This document shows positions 40,579 through 48,348 of a DNA stretch of 64,000 nt, piece after piece; positions within the stretch are counted from its first letter, which is position 1; each line of letters begins with the position of its first letter. The notes below the pieces were generated by a model. It ran no database searches, was not told the DNA's origin, and saw nothing but the letters and a program-made list of their open reading frames with translations. This DNA comes from a virus. The translations under genes and the position numbers were made by a program. The stretch lies in IMG/VR virus record IMGVR_UViG_3300031963_000048, positions 1 through 64,000 of that record; one strand, 5' to 3'.

Positions 40579-40785
40579 ATGAAAGACGAAGAACTTCTAA
40601 AACTTGCTTCTCATTTTCTCGCAATTCATCCTATTGATGAAAACAAACCAGAAAACCTTTTGAAGTTTGCCCTTGCAATTCGTAAAGAAACTATTGAGGA
40701 AGTTCTTACTTCACTGAAAGATGTTCCTAATCCAGAAGCAAACAAAACAGCAATCAACCGTATTATGAGTATGAATTATGACTAA
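40579..40785 (+). CDS. MTDEQIL-family protein
   Basis: 68 aa from the ATG at 40579; the longer frame passes through the promoter. MKDEELLKLASHFLAIHPID, then LLKFALAIRKETIEEVLTSL. LLKFALAI is shared with the next gene. Function unknown. Confidence 0.74.
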   Translation: MKDEELLKLASHFLAIHPIDENKPENLLKFALAIRKETIEEVLTSLKDVPNPEANKTAINRIMSMNYD

Positions 40786-40957
40786 CGAACAAATACTTGA
40801 ACTTGCTAAAACCTGTGGATTTGATGATTTCACTGGTGAGAAAGAAAACTTCTGGGAGTGTTGGGAAGAACAACTCTTGAAGTTTGCCCTTGCAATTCAT
40901 GAAGATGGATACAATAAGGGTTATGAACAATGTTCTATTGTGAAAACTTATGACTAA
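40778..40957 (+). CDS. MTDEQIL-family protein
   Basis: 59 aa: MTNEQILELAKTCGFDDF, later LLKFALAIHEDGYNKGYEQ. A tandem paralogue of the gene before it; see also 37099 and 42025. Confidence 0.75.
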   Translation: MTNEQILELAKTCGFDDFTGEKENFWECWEEQLLKFALAIHEDGYNKGYEQCSIVKTYD

Positions 40958-41174
40958 CGAACAAAAACTCACACTTCTCCTCAAGGTTCTCAAAGAATAC
41001 GCAGAGGTAAAACACTGCTATGATGTATATGGAGATGATTATACTCCAAGTGCTGGTAGTTATGATGATGCCTTTGCGGAGGGTATTGATTACGGTGAAA
41101 TTCACCTTGCCCGCACTCTATTAGAACAAATCGGTGAAACTTTTGAATACCCTTGTATGAAAGAAAATGACTGA
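40950..41174 (+). CDS. MTDEQIL-like small protein
   Basis: 74 aa. MTNEQKLTLLLKVLKEYAEV resembles the start of the MTDEQIL family, but the rest (YDDAFAEGIDYGEIHLARTL) differs. Overlaps both neighbours by 8 nt. Confidence 0.73.
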   Translation: MTNEQKLTLLLKVLKEYAEVKHCYDVYGDDYTPSAGSYDDAFAEGIDYGEIHLARTLLEQIGETFEYPCMKEND

Positions 41175-41526
41175 ACTTGAACTTGGGCAAATGTTATTTG
41201 GAAATCCCACAGAGGAATATAGTGTTCCTCGTGAGAAATGGATGGGTGGTCCATTCCAAATCCTGATTGATGCGATCACAGAAAAGACAGGAGAAAAAGA
41301 TTATGGATACACTCCACATTTCTCCAACGATTTCTTTATCATCCGTCCTTATTATTGGGGTGATGAAGAAGATGAAATGGATAAACCTAACTTTGAAATC
41401 CCAAGTGAAAACTTTAGACTTTATTGGTATAAGTATCCATTCAGGTCCTCAACTGCTAATGAAAAACTTACTCCAAAGAGGTGGAATGACCTGATTCAAA
41501 AATGTATTAAGAGTTTGGAAGAATGA
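41167..41526 (+). CDS. unknown protein
   Basis: 119 aa (GQMLFGNPTEEYSVPREKWM near the start; FRLYWYKYPFRSSTANEKLT later). No motif recognised. ATGA overlap with the gene after. Confidence 0.73.
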   Translation: MTELELGQMLFGNPTEEYSVPREKWMGGPFQILIDAITEKTGEKDYGYTPHFSNDFFIIRPYYWGDEEDEMDKPNFEIPSENFRLYWYKYPFRSSTANEKLTPKRWNDLIQKCIKSLEE

Positions 41527-41708
41527 CTAACAAACTAAAATTCACACAAGTATCCAGAGTCATCTGCCCCAAGACTGGTGTTCATCATCTTGATGCGATT
41601 GATGAGAATGGAATACACTGGGTTGCTCAACAAGAAATTGGTGTGGAACGGTGGATTACTTATAAGGAAACTTGGAAAAGAGACCCCCAACAACCATTAG
41701 ACCTATGA
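41523..41708 (+). CDS. small beta-rich protein
   Basis: 61 aa (LKFTQVSRVICPKTGVHHLD; GIHWVAQQEIGVERWITYKE). Its two beta hairpins and Gly turns suggest a small SH3-like fold; this is inference. ATGA overlaps at both ends. Confidence 0.72.
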   Translation: MTNKLKFTQVSRVICPKTGVHHLDAIDENGIHWVAQQEIGVERWITYKETWKRDPQQPLDL

Positions 41709-41953
41709 AACATCCTGCTAATGAATATCTTGACCCCCAAGAAGATGCTCAACTTTCATTTAACAAGTGGTTTTATGAAGATTTTTATGGACGATTTACA
41801 TATCGGTATGAATACTTTATGGACGACATAAAAATTGAGGATGAGAACCAAAGGAAACAAATTCTTATCAGTTGGGTGGAAAGTGCATTTTTGTGTGGAT
41901 ACGAATATGCTCTTTATAAGCAACTGGAAAAAGAGGTAGAGAAGGACACTTGA
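41705..41953 (+). CDS. unknown protein
   Basis: 82 aa from the ATG at 41705. Aromatic and acidic (FNKWFYEDFYGRFTYRYEYF; WVESAFLCGYEYALYKQLEK). The FxxGYExAL segment is similar to the C-terminal pattern of the MTDEQIL family. Last gene of its unit. Confidence 0.72.
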   Translation: MKHPANEYLDPQEDAQLSFNKWFYEDFYGRFTYRYEYFMDDIKIEDENQRKQILISWVESAFLCGYEYALYKQLEKEVEKDT

Positions 41954-42001
41954 AGAACTGGCACAGGGGCACTTGAAAACGGGTGCCCTTTGTCGTATAA
42001 T
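41950..42001 (+). promoter_or_regulatory. TGGCACA-class early promoter with hairpin
   Basis: TTGAAGAACTGGCACA (TGGCACA 41959) and TATAAT (41996), 37 bp apart, with GGGCAC/GTGCCC hairpin and TTTG between. Shares the leader CACACAGACACCT with the modules at 36632 and 37312. Confidence 0.82.
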
Positions 42002-42024
42002 ACTTTCATACACACAGACACCTG

Positions 42025-42216
42025 ATGACTGACGAACAAATCCTTAACCTCGCTGAAAAGCATCTTGAAGTATTGGTTGATGATTATGAGGGAATAGAGT
42101 ATTTTTCTTCAACCAAAAAACAAATGGTTGAGTTTGCCCTAAAAATCCACGAAATGGGTTATAATATGGGAAGAATGGAAGGACTTGAAGTAGGACTGAC
42201 GAATAATGAAGATTGA
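42025..42216 (+). CDS. MTDEQIL-family protein
   Basis: 63 aa: MTDEQILNLAEKHLEVLVDD, later MVEFALKIHEMGYNMGRMEG. The family pattern is MT(D/N)EQIL(x)LA, about 25 variable residues, then FAL-x-IH-x2-GYN-x-G. Function unknown. Confidence 0.76.
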   Translation: MTDEQILNLAEKHLEVLVDDYEGIEYFSSTKKQMVEFALKIHEMGYNMGRMEGLEVGLTNNED

Positions 42217-42391
42217 AATCACTATTACTTCACATCCCACAAAGGGATGCACTGCTACAATCTGGGATGGTCCAGATGGGGTGGATGAAGACAGTTTCGT
42301 TTGTCGCAATCTTGGAGAATGCTTTGAACAGATTGTAATGTGGAGAACACTCAACGCACAAAAGTATGTTGAAGGAACTGAAAATGACTGA
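42206..42391 (+). CDS. small beta-rich protein
   Basis: 61 aa (MKIEITITSHPTKGCTATIW; GECFEQIVMWRTLNAQKYVE). Its beta start and C-terminal helix resemble the gene at 36663, also second class in a promoter unit. Overlaps both neighbours. Confidence 0.72.
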   Translation: MKIEITITSHPTKGCTATIWDGPDGVDEDSFVCRNLGECFEQIVMWRTLNAQKYVEGTEND

Positions 42392-43160
42392 ATATCAACC
42401 AAAACCACAAACACCAGAGCAAGTTGCCGATGGATTGCGTGATGCCTTTAGACAAGCAATCAAAGATGGTGTGATGGATGCTACTCCTTATCTTAAACAA
42501 ATGACTTACAAATCTGATATTGAAAAGACAGAAGCAGAAATCAAAGTGCTTCAAAAGAAACTGGAACTTCTCAAAGAGATTGAGACACATAAATCTCAAC
42601 CAAGAATGGAAGCAGAAAAATCTGGTGAAGTTCATATTGTCTCTTATAATAAGAAAACTTATTATCGTATTGAATATACTGATGAGTATGGGTATGTTGT
42701 GTGGTGGAGAAGAGAAAAAGAAGAGGATTTCTGGGATAATGCTTCAAGACTTGTGATGGTGACTGATAAAGAAACTGAACGACTTCTTGAAGGACTTTGG
42801 TTTAATGATGTGAAGAAGGAAAAGTATGATGATGTGGTTGATGAACACAAATCACCAGTAGAAGAAGCATACAAAGATTGGGGGGGGCAATATCCTGAAT
42901 TAGAAACTGATTCCGAGTATGATGATATGAGGTGGAAGGGGTTTCAAGCAGGTTTTCAGGCAGCATATGAAGAGAAGGTAAGAGAAGATGATTATTATAA
43001 ACCAAAACCTACTACTCTTTTTGCTAATCTTGACCCCTATTCTAATGTTGATAGGGAGCATATTTGTAGTATTGTTGCCGAATGGTTGCCGAAAGAACAC
43101 GATACTAACTCTTATAAATGGAACGAGTGTCTGAAACTTATGCGGGAGAAATTAAGGTAA
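42384..43160 (+). CDS. unknown protein with coiled coil
   Basis: 258 aa from the ATG at 42384. A coiled coil (IEKTEAEIKVLQKKLELLKE) lies near residues 48-67; the rest includes a beta segment (YRIEYTDEYGYVVWWRREKE) and a C-terminal helix with MRWKGFQAGFQAAYEEKV. No known domain recognised. Last gene before the homing endonuclease slot. Confidence 0.75.
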   Translation: MTEYQPKPQTPEQVADGLRDAFRQAIKDGVMDATPYLKQMTYKSDIEKTEAEIKVLQKKLELLKEIETHKSQPRMEAEKSGEVHIVSYNKKTYYRIEYTDEYGYVVWWRREKEEDFWDNASRLVMVTDKETERLLEGLWFNDVKKEKYDDVVDEHKSPVEEAYKDWGGQYPELETDSEYDDMRWKGFQAGFQAAYEEKVREDDYYKPKPTTLFANLDPYSNVDREHICSIVAEWLPKEHDTNSYKWNECLKLMREKLR

Positions 43161-43204
43161 TAAATAAAAATGTCTGTTGAAACCGCAATCTCTACGGACG
43201 GATT

Positions 43205-43225
43205 AGGTGCTTTCGGGCACCTTTT
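43205..43225 (+). terminator. rho-independent terminator
   Basis: AGGTGC (43205-43210), loop TTTCGG, GCACCT (43217-43222), then TTT. Confidence 0.75.
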
Positions 43226-43229
43226 CTAT

Positions 43230-43237
43230 TATAAATA
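43230..43237 (+). promoter_or_regulatory. late promoter TATAAATA
   Basis: Exact TATAAATA, 25 nt before the ATG of the putative homing endonuclease. A late promoter here is out of character for the surrounding early region. Confidence 0.7.
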
Positions 43238-43262
43238 CTAATGCGGTTTCAATAAGATTACG

Positions 43263-44021
43263 ATGACTTCACAAAGTCCAAGAATATACTTATACAAAAT
43301 TACTTTTGAAGAAGTTCCATATTATTATTATGGGGTTCATAAGGAAAAATATTACAACGAAGAATATTGGGGAACTCCTATAACTCATAAATGGTGTTGG
43401 AAATTTTATACTCCAAAGAAACAAATACTTGAAGTTTTTGATTATACTGACGAAAGTTGGTTAGAAGCACAAGAAGTTGAAAAAAGAATAATTAGACCTT
43501 TTCTTAACGATAATTGGTGTTTGAATGAAAATTGTAATGGTATTTTATCACTAAAAATACTCAAAGCAGCAGGAAAAAAAGCAGCAGAAACTCATAAAAA
43601 TAATAATACAGGACTTTACAATGTTTCTTTGGAAAAAAGAATTGAAAATGGTAAAAAGGCATATGAACTTGGAGTGGGAGTTCATTCAAGAACAAAAGAA
43701 AAAATGAGTGAAGATGGTAGAAAAGGTGCTAAAACACAACAGGAACTTTGTATAGGAATACACGGAAAAACAAAAGAACAAATTCGTGAAGATGGTAGAA
43801 AAGGTGGAAATAAAGTAAAAGAACTCGGATTAGGAATACACGGATTTACTAAACAACAGAGAATTGAAAATGCTAGAAATGGTGGAAAAGTTAGTGGAAA
43901 AAATGTAGGAAATCAAAAATGGATGTGTATTGAAACTGGATTTATTTCTAATCCAGGAGGACTTACGAGATATCAAAAATCAAAAAATATAGACACTTCT
44001 AAAAGAGTAAGAGTATCATAA
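43263..44021 (+). CDS. putative GIY-YIG-like homing endonuclease
   Basis: 252 aa. The N-terminus IYLYKITFEEVPYYYYGVHK (residues 8-27) resembles a diverged GIY-YIG core. The C-terminal half has repeated DNA-binding-like units: LGVGVHSRTKEKMSEDGRKG, GIHGKTKEQIREDGRKGG and LGIHGFTKQQRIENARNGG. Such repeats occur in T4-like homing enzymes. It is inserted between two early units with its own late promoter. The catalytic Arg/Glu are not pinned down. Confidence 0.75.
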   Translation: MTSQSPRIYLYKITFEEVPYYYYGVHKEKYYNEEYWGTPITHKWCWKFYTPKKQILEVFDYTDESWLEAQEVEKRIIRPFLNDNWCLNENCNGILSLKILKAAGKKAAETHKNNNTGLYNVSLEKRIENGKKAYELGVGVHSRTKEKMSEDGRKGAKTQQELCIGIHGKTKEQIREDGRKGGNKVKELGLGIHGFTKQQRIENARNGGKVSGKNVGNQKWMCIETGFISNPGGLTRYQKSKNIDTSKRVRVS

Positions 44022-44027
44022 GGACAC

Positions 44028-44079
44028 TTTGCAAACTGGAACAGGGGCACTTGAAATCTGGTGCCCTTTGTTGTATAAT
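44028..44079 (+). promoter_or_regulatory. TGGCACA-class early promoter (variant TGGAACA)
   Basis: TTTGCAAACTGGAACA (TGGAACA 44037) and TATAAT (44074), 37 bp apart, with GGGCAC/GTGCCC hairpin between. Serves the long unit 44102-49190. Confidence 0.76.
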
Positions 44080-44101
44080 GACTTTATGAAACAAAAATCT
44101 T

Positions 44102-44821
44102 ATGACTGATAATCTTCCAGTTCCTGATGATTTGCCTCATTTAAATCTATCTCAAAGTGAATTGGATGAATTGAGAAAATCAAAGAAAGAATTAACGGAA
44201 TACGGTAAACAGAAGTTGAGAGAACTTATGAACAAGGACTTAATCTTCTATACAAACGGTAAGGAAACATCCCGTATGCCTGCTCCAACTCTTGAAACTC
44301 TTACTACTGGAACCAAAGCACCTGAAATTAAACTTGAAATCAAAATGACTGAACCAATTGAAGCAAAAGTATCCGAAGAAGATTACCAGAAAGTTCTAGA
44401 ACTTATGAACAATCAAGAACCATACCCGGATGAAATGTTTGAGGAGGCAGAGCGTCGTGAATCAGAACGCAAGGCACTTGATGCTCTTGATAAACATCTC
44501 TATGAAGAGAACGTCAATACTATGTTGAAACTTGCTGAAATTGAAAAAGAAGAATGGGAACGCAAAGAACGAAGTGATACTGTCCTGCGACGGTATAATG
44601 ATTACTACAATCTGGAATGTTCTGGACTTCCTCACGGCACACCAATCACTCCAGAGCAACAACAAATGATTACTCTACAATCTATGATTGATGCTATTCG
44701 TTGTGAATATCTCAATCGTGAGTATAATGAGATTGCGATTAGTGATATTGAGAACTTGATTGAGGCACTTTATCAACAATCAATTACATTTCTTGAACGA
44801 GTGAGGAAGAGTAATGAGTAG
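44102..44821 (+). CDS. large acidic helical protein, unknown
   Basis: 239 aa, mostly charged helix (LSQSELDELRKSKKELTEYG; EEAERRESERKALDALDKHL; AEIEKEEWERKERSDTVLRR). No domain recognised. First gene of the longest early unit. Confidence 0.76.
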   Translation: MTDNLPVPDDLPHLNLSQSELDELRKSKKELTEYGKQKLRELMNKDLIFYTNGKETSRMPAPTLETLTTGTKAPEIKLEIKMTEPIEAKVSEEDYQKVLELMNNQEPYPDEMFEEAERRESERKALDALDKHLYEENVNTMLKLAEIEKEEWERKERSDTVLRRYNDYYNLECSGLPHGTPITPEQQQMITLQSMIDAIRCEYLNREYNEIAISDIENLIEALYQQSITFLERVRKSNE

Positions 44822-44999
44822 ATTTACTGAAAACCCAGATGAAATCGTGCTGAAAGATGTGGAGATGTTTCACCTTGAAAGTATGAATGAACGCACTCTA
44901 TGGGTGGGAGTTTATACCAAAGATGGCAAAATCTACCACTTGAATATTTCTGCTTATGGTGATAAACTATCTTATTGGTGGAGTGATGAAACGCCGTGA
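44814..44999 (+). CDS. small protein of unknown function
   Basis: 61 aa: SRFTENPDEIVLKDVEMFHL, then TLWVGVYTKDGKIYHLNIS. Beta-rich. Overlaps the gene before by 8 nt and the GTG start of the next by 4 nt. Confidence 0.73.
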   Translation: MSRFTENPDEIVLKDVEMFHLESMNERTLWVGVYTKDGKIYHLNISAYGDKLSYWWSDETP

Positions 45000-45349
45000 G
45001 ATTTGAAAACCCAACAAAATGGGAACTTTTCCTTGATGGATTTCGTAATGTCCTGTATATTCTTGACTGTTATGATGACGGTGATGAATGGGGTTATGGT
45101 GAGTTCTGGGAGAGTTTGAGTATTGGATGGTTTCAGGAATACATCTATCCTTATGATGACCCTTACAATCTAACCATCAGTCCAGAACGCAGGTTGAGAT
45201 TGGGACAAGAACCAGAAAGGATTATTGTATCCGCAGAAGCATATGATGAACTTGTGCGACGAATCAATGAACCACAAGACCCTGCTGTGGTGGAAAGAAT
45301 TAAAGAACTGATGAATCGTAAAGCACCTTGGGATGATAATGATGAATAA
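44996..45349 (+). CDS. protein with DUF1778/antitoxin-like C-terminus
   Basis: 117 aa with a GTG start overlapping the previous TGA. The C-terminal 45 residues (ERIIVSAEAYDELVRRINEP, ERIKELMNRKAPWDD) match the small domain common in phage and plasmid antitoxin-like proteins. The N-terminal 65 residues are acidic and aromatic and unfamiliar. No toxin partner is visible, so a role as antitoxin is doubtful. Confidence 0.7.
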   Translation: MRFENPTKWELFLDGFRNVLYILDCYDDGDEWGYGEFWESLSIGWFQEYIYPYDDPYNLTISPERRLRLGQEPERIIVSAEAYDELVRRINEPQDPAVVERIKELMNRKAPWDDNDE

Positions 45350-45497
45350 GTATGCGGTGATCTTATCATCTCTTGTGGATGGTGCAACTGTAAAAATACA
45401 GTTTCTTGCAAATAGTGAGATGACTGCTCAGCAACTCACAACTTATTATAAATGTAAAAGTGCCACGATTAGTGATGTGGAGGTATTCCCATTATGA
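45342..45497 (+). CDS. small protein of unknown function
   Basis: 51 aa: MNKYAVILSSLVDGATVKIQ, then FLANSEMTAQQLTTYYKCKS. Overlaps both neighbours. Function unknown. Confidence 0.7.
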   Translation: MNKYAVILSSLVDGATVKIQFLANSEMTAQQLTTYYKCKSATISDVEVFPL

Positions 45498-45673
45498 CTG
45501 AAAAAGACAAGATATTCTATAACGTCTGGTGCTGTGCCTATCGTCGTAGGTATGCTGCGAAACTCAAACAAGATTGGGAACTGTATAACCGTGAACACCA
45601 AACTTTGCTGATGTGCCTTAAAATGGCAAAGTGGGTAACATTTGAATCTGAAAAACCTCATTATCTGAAATGA
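45494..45673 (+). CDS. small basic protein
   Basis: 59 aa, helical and aromatic (DKIFYNVWCCAYRRRYAAKL; LLMCLKMAKWVTFESEKPHY). ATGA overlaps at both ends. Function unknown. Confidence 0.7.
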   Translation: MTEKDKIFYNVWCCAYRRRYAAKLKQDWELYNREHQTLLMCLKMAKWVTFESEKPHYLK

Positions 45674-45885
45674 CTCAACTTATTGACTCCTCATCACCAG
45701 AATACTTTAAACAAACATCTGATAAACCTTATGATCGCCACGATTATAAGTTAGTTTATGAAGATGGTAAAGAGGTCATCTTTGATAACTATGAGGATGT
45801 TCAACTCACCTGGTTTCAAAATGGTGGGCACTTTTTGAGTCACGTTGAAGTATTAGACAAAAAGAAAAGTAAGGGGTTCAAGTAA
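45670..45885 (+). CDS. conserved small protein
   Basis: 71 aa. HDYKLVYEDGKEVIFDNYED matches the gene at 46228 (FPWKLVYKDGNETRKCYFQS), so the two share a KLVY(E/K)DG core and may be paralogues. Function unknown. Confidence 0.73.
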   Translation: MTQLIDSSSPEYFKQTSDKPYDRHDYKLVYEDGKEVIFDNYEDVQLTWFQNGGHFLSHVEVLDKKKSKGFK

Positions 45886-46070
45886 TGTTCAAGTTATTAT
45901 GTGACGACCATCATTATGGATGGGTGGTGAATAGTCATTATGACTGGGTGAATATGCTCACCAAGATGGAGAAGAAAAAACCACAACGATTTGAGGAGTT
46001 TGAGTACTCAAAAGCAACGATCTACCACTACCTAGATAAAATACAACAGGAGCAAAATCTTTACGACTAA
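45885..46070 (+). CDS. small protein of unknown function
   Basis: 61 aa (LLCDDHHYGWVVNSHYDWVN; FEYSKATIYHYLDKIQQEQN). Several His/Trp residues. TAATG overlap with the gene before and after. Confidence 0.72.
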   Translation: MFKLLCDDHHYGWVVNSHYDWVNMLTKMEKKKPQRFEEFEYSKATIYHYLDKIQQEQNLYD

Positions 46071-46228
46071 TGAACTTTACCTCTGAACAATATAGATTGA
46101 TCTACACTGCCGTTCGTCGGTATCAAGAGTGGAGTGTATTTGATCCAAAAACCTACGATGAGTGTGGTGAGGTACTTGACGAACTGTTTGATTCCGTGTA
46201 TACTCAACGTGTTGAACAACCTACCTGA
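46070..46228 (+). CDS. small conserved cyanophage protein
   Basis: 52 aa: MNFTSEQYRLIYTAVRRYQE, then CGEVLDELFDSVYTQRVEQ. Helical. I recall very similar small proteins in several cyanophages. Function unknown. Confidence 0.78.
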   Translation: MNFTSEQYRLIYTAVRRYQEWSVFDPKTYDECGEVLDELFDSVYTQRVEQPT

Positions 46229-46401
46229 TGGACTACTCCGAAGAATTTCCCTTTGATCAGTTTCCCTGGAAACTTGTGTATAAAGACGGAAATGAAACCC
46301 GTAAGTGCTATTTTCAATCTGAAGACCATCGTAAAAAGCATATCGATCGATATAGTTTGAAAAAGAAAGACATCAAATTGAGTTACAAATTTGAAGAATA
46401 A
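46228..46401 (+). CDS. small protein of the KLVYxDG type
   Basis: 57 aa: MDYSEEFPFDQFPWKLVYKD, then HRKKHIDRYSLKKKDIKLSY. Basic C-terminus. Probable distant paralogue of the gene at 45670. Overlaps the previous stop (TGATG). Confidence 0.73.
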   Translation: MDYSEEFPFDQFPWKLVYKDGNETRKCYFQSEDHRKKHIDRYSLKKKDIKLSYKFEE

Positions 46402-46406
46402 AACAA

Positions 46407-46613
46407 ATGGAAAAGAAACTAATTGATGATGCTTTTTATGTTGATGAAAAAAAGTATGGACTCTGGTATTCGACTGACAAAGATGGTAACGGACTTATCA
46501 CATCTCTCACTGAAGAGCAGTGTATCTCAGCGACCCGTTTTTATCTTAAAGGACGGCAGGAAGGTTTCTCTGAATCCAAAACTTATGAGTCGGAAGTAGG
46601 TGGAAAACTCTGA
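46407..46613 (+). CDS. small conserved protein
   Basis: 68 aa: IDDAFYVDEKKYGLWYSTDK, then CISATRFYLKGRQEGFSESK. Alpha/beta. Function unknown. Confidence 0.75.
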   Translation: MEKKLIDDAFYVDEKKYGLWYSTDKDGNGLITSLTEEQCISATRFYLKGRQEGFSESKTYESEVGGKL

Positions 46614-46764
46614 TTATCCATATCACGTATTAGATCCTACCACACCTTGGTATGAGTGGTTGTGTTATTGTGAAATCTGCTATCAATTAAATGTCCAGGG
46701 GCAACCAAACTGGAATCGTTTTATGCGATATAGAAACTATTTGAAAGAGGTTGGTGTATTATGA
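46600..46764 (+). CDS. small protein with GTG start
   Basis: 54 aa: GTG at 46600 is the first possible start after an in-frame stop at 46597. Sequence (MENSDYPYHVLDPTTPWYEW; NVQGQPNWNRFMRYRNYLKE) is protein-like and the frame fills the space between neighbours, ending in an ATGA overlap. Moderate support only. Confidence 0.62.
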   Translation: MENSDYPYHVLDPTTPWYEWLCYCEICYQLNVQGQPNWNRFMRYRNYLKEVGVL

Positions 46765-46976
46765 GTGATTCATATTGGTTTCATAAGAAGTGGGGACTTA
46801 AACCAGAAGTTCCTATGGATGAAGTATATGAAAGACTTGCTGCTCTTGAGGATAAAGTCAGCAAACTAGAGGAAGAAAACGTAGAACTAACAAATGAAAT
46901 TTATCGTCTTGAGAATTCTCTTGACGCCCGTATAGATATTCTTGCCGAACACTGTAGGATTAATTACGATGTATGA
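46761..46976 (+). CDS. small coiled-coil protein
   Basis: 71 aa. Residues 20-60 (VYERLAALEDKVSKLEEENV, ELTNEIYRLENSLDARI) are a leucine-zipper-like coiled coil. Could dimerise. Function unknown. Confidence 0.75.
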   Translation: MSDSYWFHKKWGLKPEVPMDEVYERLAALEDKVSKLEEENVELTNEIYRLENSLDARIDILAEHCRINYDV

Positions 46977-47154
46977 TTTAGACTGTTTTGAAAAAGCACT
47001 CGCACATTTTGGTACCCGAGTAGATATTATTGTTGCCCTTGAGTTGGGTGATAAGATTGACTCTGAAACTGCTTATAAGATGATTAAGGAAGAACTGAAA
47101 CAACTTAAAAAAATTCGTAAGAAACATAAGGATACTGACTGCGATGAATGCTGA
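46969..47154 (+). CDS. small protein of unknown function
   Basis: 61 aa from the ATG at 46969 (8-nt overlap with the gene before). FEKALAHFGTRVDIIVALEL, then a basic end with KKIRKKHKDTDCDEC. Function unknown. Confidence 0.73.
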   Translation: MYDLDCFEKALAHFGTRVDIIVALELGDKIDSETAYKMIKEELKQLKKIRKKHKDTDCDEC

Positions 47155-47305
47155 TAGTCTTAAGATAACACAAAATGAAGATGGGTCTTATACAATGGGA
47201 TGGGACAAGGAAGACCCAAATTGGAAGTGGTTGAATGGGTTGACTTCCAAGGAGATTCAGGTTATTATGGAACAAGCAATCAAAGACTACCTCAATGACC
47301 TCTGA
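47144..47305 (+). CDS. small conserved cyanophage protein
   Basis: 53 aa: LKITQNEDGSYTMGWDKEDP, WKWLNGLTSKEIQVIMEQAI. The QNEDGSYTMxWDxxDPxW core is one I recall in many cyanophages. Function unknown. Overlaps both neighbours by 11 nt. Confidence 0.8.
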   Translation: MNADSLKITQNEDGSYTMGWDKEDPNWKWLNGLTSKEIQVIMEQAIKDYLNDL

Positions 47306-47882
47306 TTACAAAAAGTATTCGCTTGAAAAACTTCAAGAGTGGGTTCACGATGCGATGAATAGTGATGCTTCACCGCACGAAATCTATTCTGCGATTCGTG
47401 AAGCAGTTCGTGAAGAGTATTATTACCATAAAGACTGTATTAGTCGTGCTTCTGGACTTCTGGAACTTCTGAGTGGTCATCGTCCCGTAGAAGATAGTTC
47501 AATTCTTCAATGTGATAAAGACGATAAATCTCCAGAGTGTCAAAAATCCTGGAATGATTTCTGGGAAGAGAATTATTACCCAGAAGAATATCAAAAATAT
47601 ACTACAAATAATATCAATCTTCAAAAAGAAGTTGAAGACATTCGTAAAGAGGGTGGATACGATTGGACCCCAGAAGTAAAAAAAGATAAGGTAAAGAAGT
47701 GGGTTCTTCCAGTTGAAGAAGTCCGAGATGAAGACACTGATGAAGATATTTACTGCGTAACATTTCCCGATGATCTTCTAGAAGCAGCAAATCTGAAAGA
47801 AGGTGATATTGTTGAGTGGGTGAATCAGGGTGATGATTCTTATCTTTTGCAAAAACACACTGAAACGTTTAGATTTAAATGA
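47295..47882 (+). CDS. two-part protein with AbrB-like C-terminus
   Basis: 195 aa. The N-terminal part (SLEKLQEWVHDAMNSDASPH; EEYYYHKDCISRASGLLELL) is helical with a KSWNDFWEENYYPEE segment. The C-terminal 50 residues (YCVTFPDDLLEAANLKEGDI, VEWVNQGDDSYLL) have the SpoVT/AbrB swapped-hairpin pattern, which usually binds DNA as a dimer. A regulatory role is inferred. Confidence 0.77.
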   Translation: MTSDYKKYSLEKLQEWVHDAMNSDASPHEIYSAIREAVREEYYYHKDCISRASGLLELLSGHRPVEDSSILQCDKDDKSPECQKSWNDFWEENYYPEEYQKYTTNNINLQKEVEDIRKEGGYDWTPEVKKDKVKKWVLPVEEVRDEDTDEDIYCVTFPDDLLEAANLKEGDIVEWVNQGDDSYLLQKHTETFRFK

Positions 47883-48118
47883 TGTATGGTCTTGAATTTA
47901 TCGCTCCATTTGTTGCTGGACTTTGTTTTGATAATTTTATGAAAATGCAGGGAGAACTCTGCAACTTTAGAGATTCGCAACCACAAGCAATGAAATACTA
48001 TCAACCAAGTCCAGAAGATGCCTGCTATCGTGATGGTATCTTCTATCCACGATGTAAAGACCTTGAAAATCCAGAGGTATTACGTTATCATAATTTATTG
48101 AAAGGAGAAATTAAGTAA
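47879..48118 (+). CDS. small protein of unknown function
   Basis: 79 aa, two ATGs in tandem at 47879 and 47882. Hydrophobic start (GLEFIAPFVAGLCFDNFMKM) could be a signal anchor; four cysteines follow (GELCNFRD, DACYRDGIFYPRCKD). Possibly exported. Confidence 0.7.
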   Translation: MMYGLEFIAPFVAGLCFDNFMKMQGELCNFRDSQPQAMKYYQPSPEDACYRDGIFYPRCKDLENPEVLRYHNLLKGEIK

Positions 48119-48348
48119 TGGCACTATCACAATCAGTAGAAGAATCTTTGAAGGAAGCGGAACAATCTCTGCGTAATGCTCTTTCATATGCTGCGCGTCA
48201 AGAACGTCCAATGGTTTGTAGTGTGATTGCAGATCTTATTCATCGTATTGAAACACTTCAAACAACTGATTCTCTTCTTGATAAATTAGAAAACCGTAAA
48301 CCAGGTGACTCTGGTTTCTTTGGAACTATCTTTGGAAAAGATGACTGA
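48118..48348 (+). CDS. small helical protein
   Basis: 76 aa: SVEESLKEAEQSLRNALSYA, then VIADLIHRIETLQTTDSLLD. A two-helix protein with a Gly/Phe-rich end. TAATG overlap with the gene before. Confidence 0.75.
   Translation: MALSQSVEESLKEAEQSLRNALSYAARQERPMVCSVIADLIHRIETLQTTDSLLDKLENRKPGDSGFFGTIFGKDD

Larger units (their letters stand above)
43177..43252 (+). promoter_or_regulatory. 11-bp inverted repeat around terminator and late promoter of a homing endonuclease
   Basis: TTGAAACCGCA (43177-43187) and TGCGGTTTCAA (43242-43252) are perfect complements. The loop holds a terminator (43205-43225) and TATAAATA (43230-43237). The second arm ends 10 nt before the ATG at 43263. Same layout as at 20566-20647. 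Confidence 0.7.

Noticed and set aside
44996-45349. Complete toxin-antitoxin pair
   Set aside because: The C-terminus looks antitoxin-like, but neighbours show no toxin motif, so only a domain resemblance is claimed.
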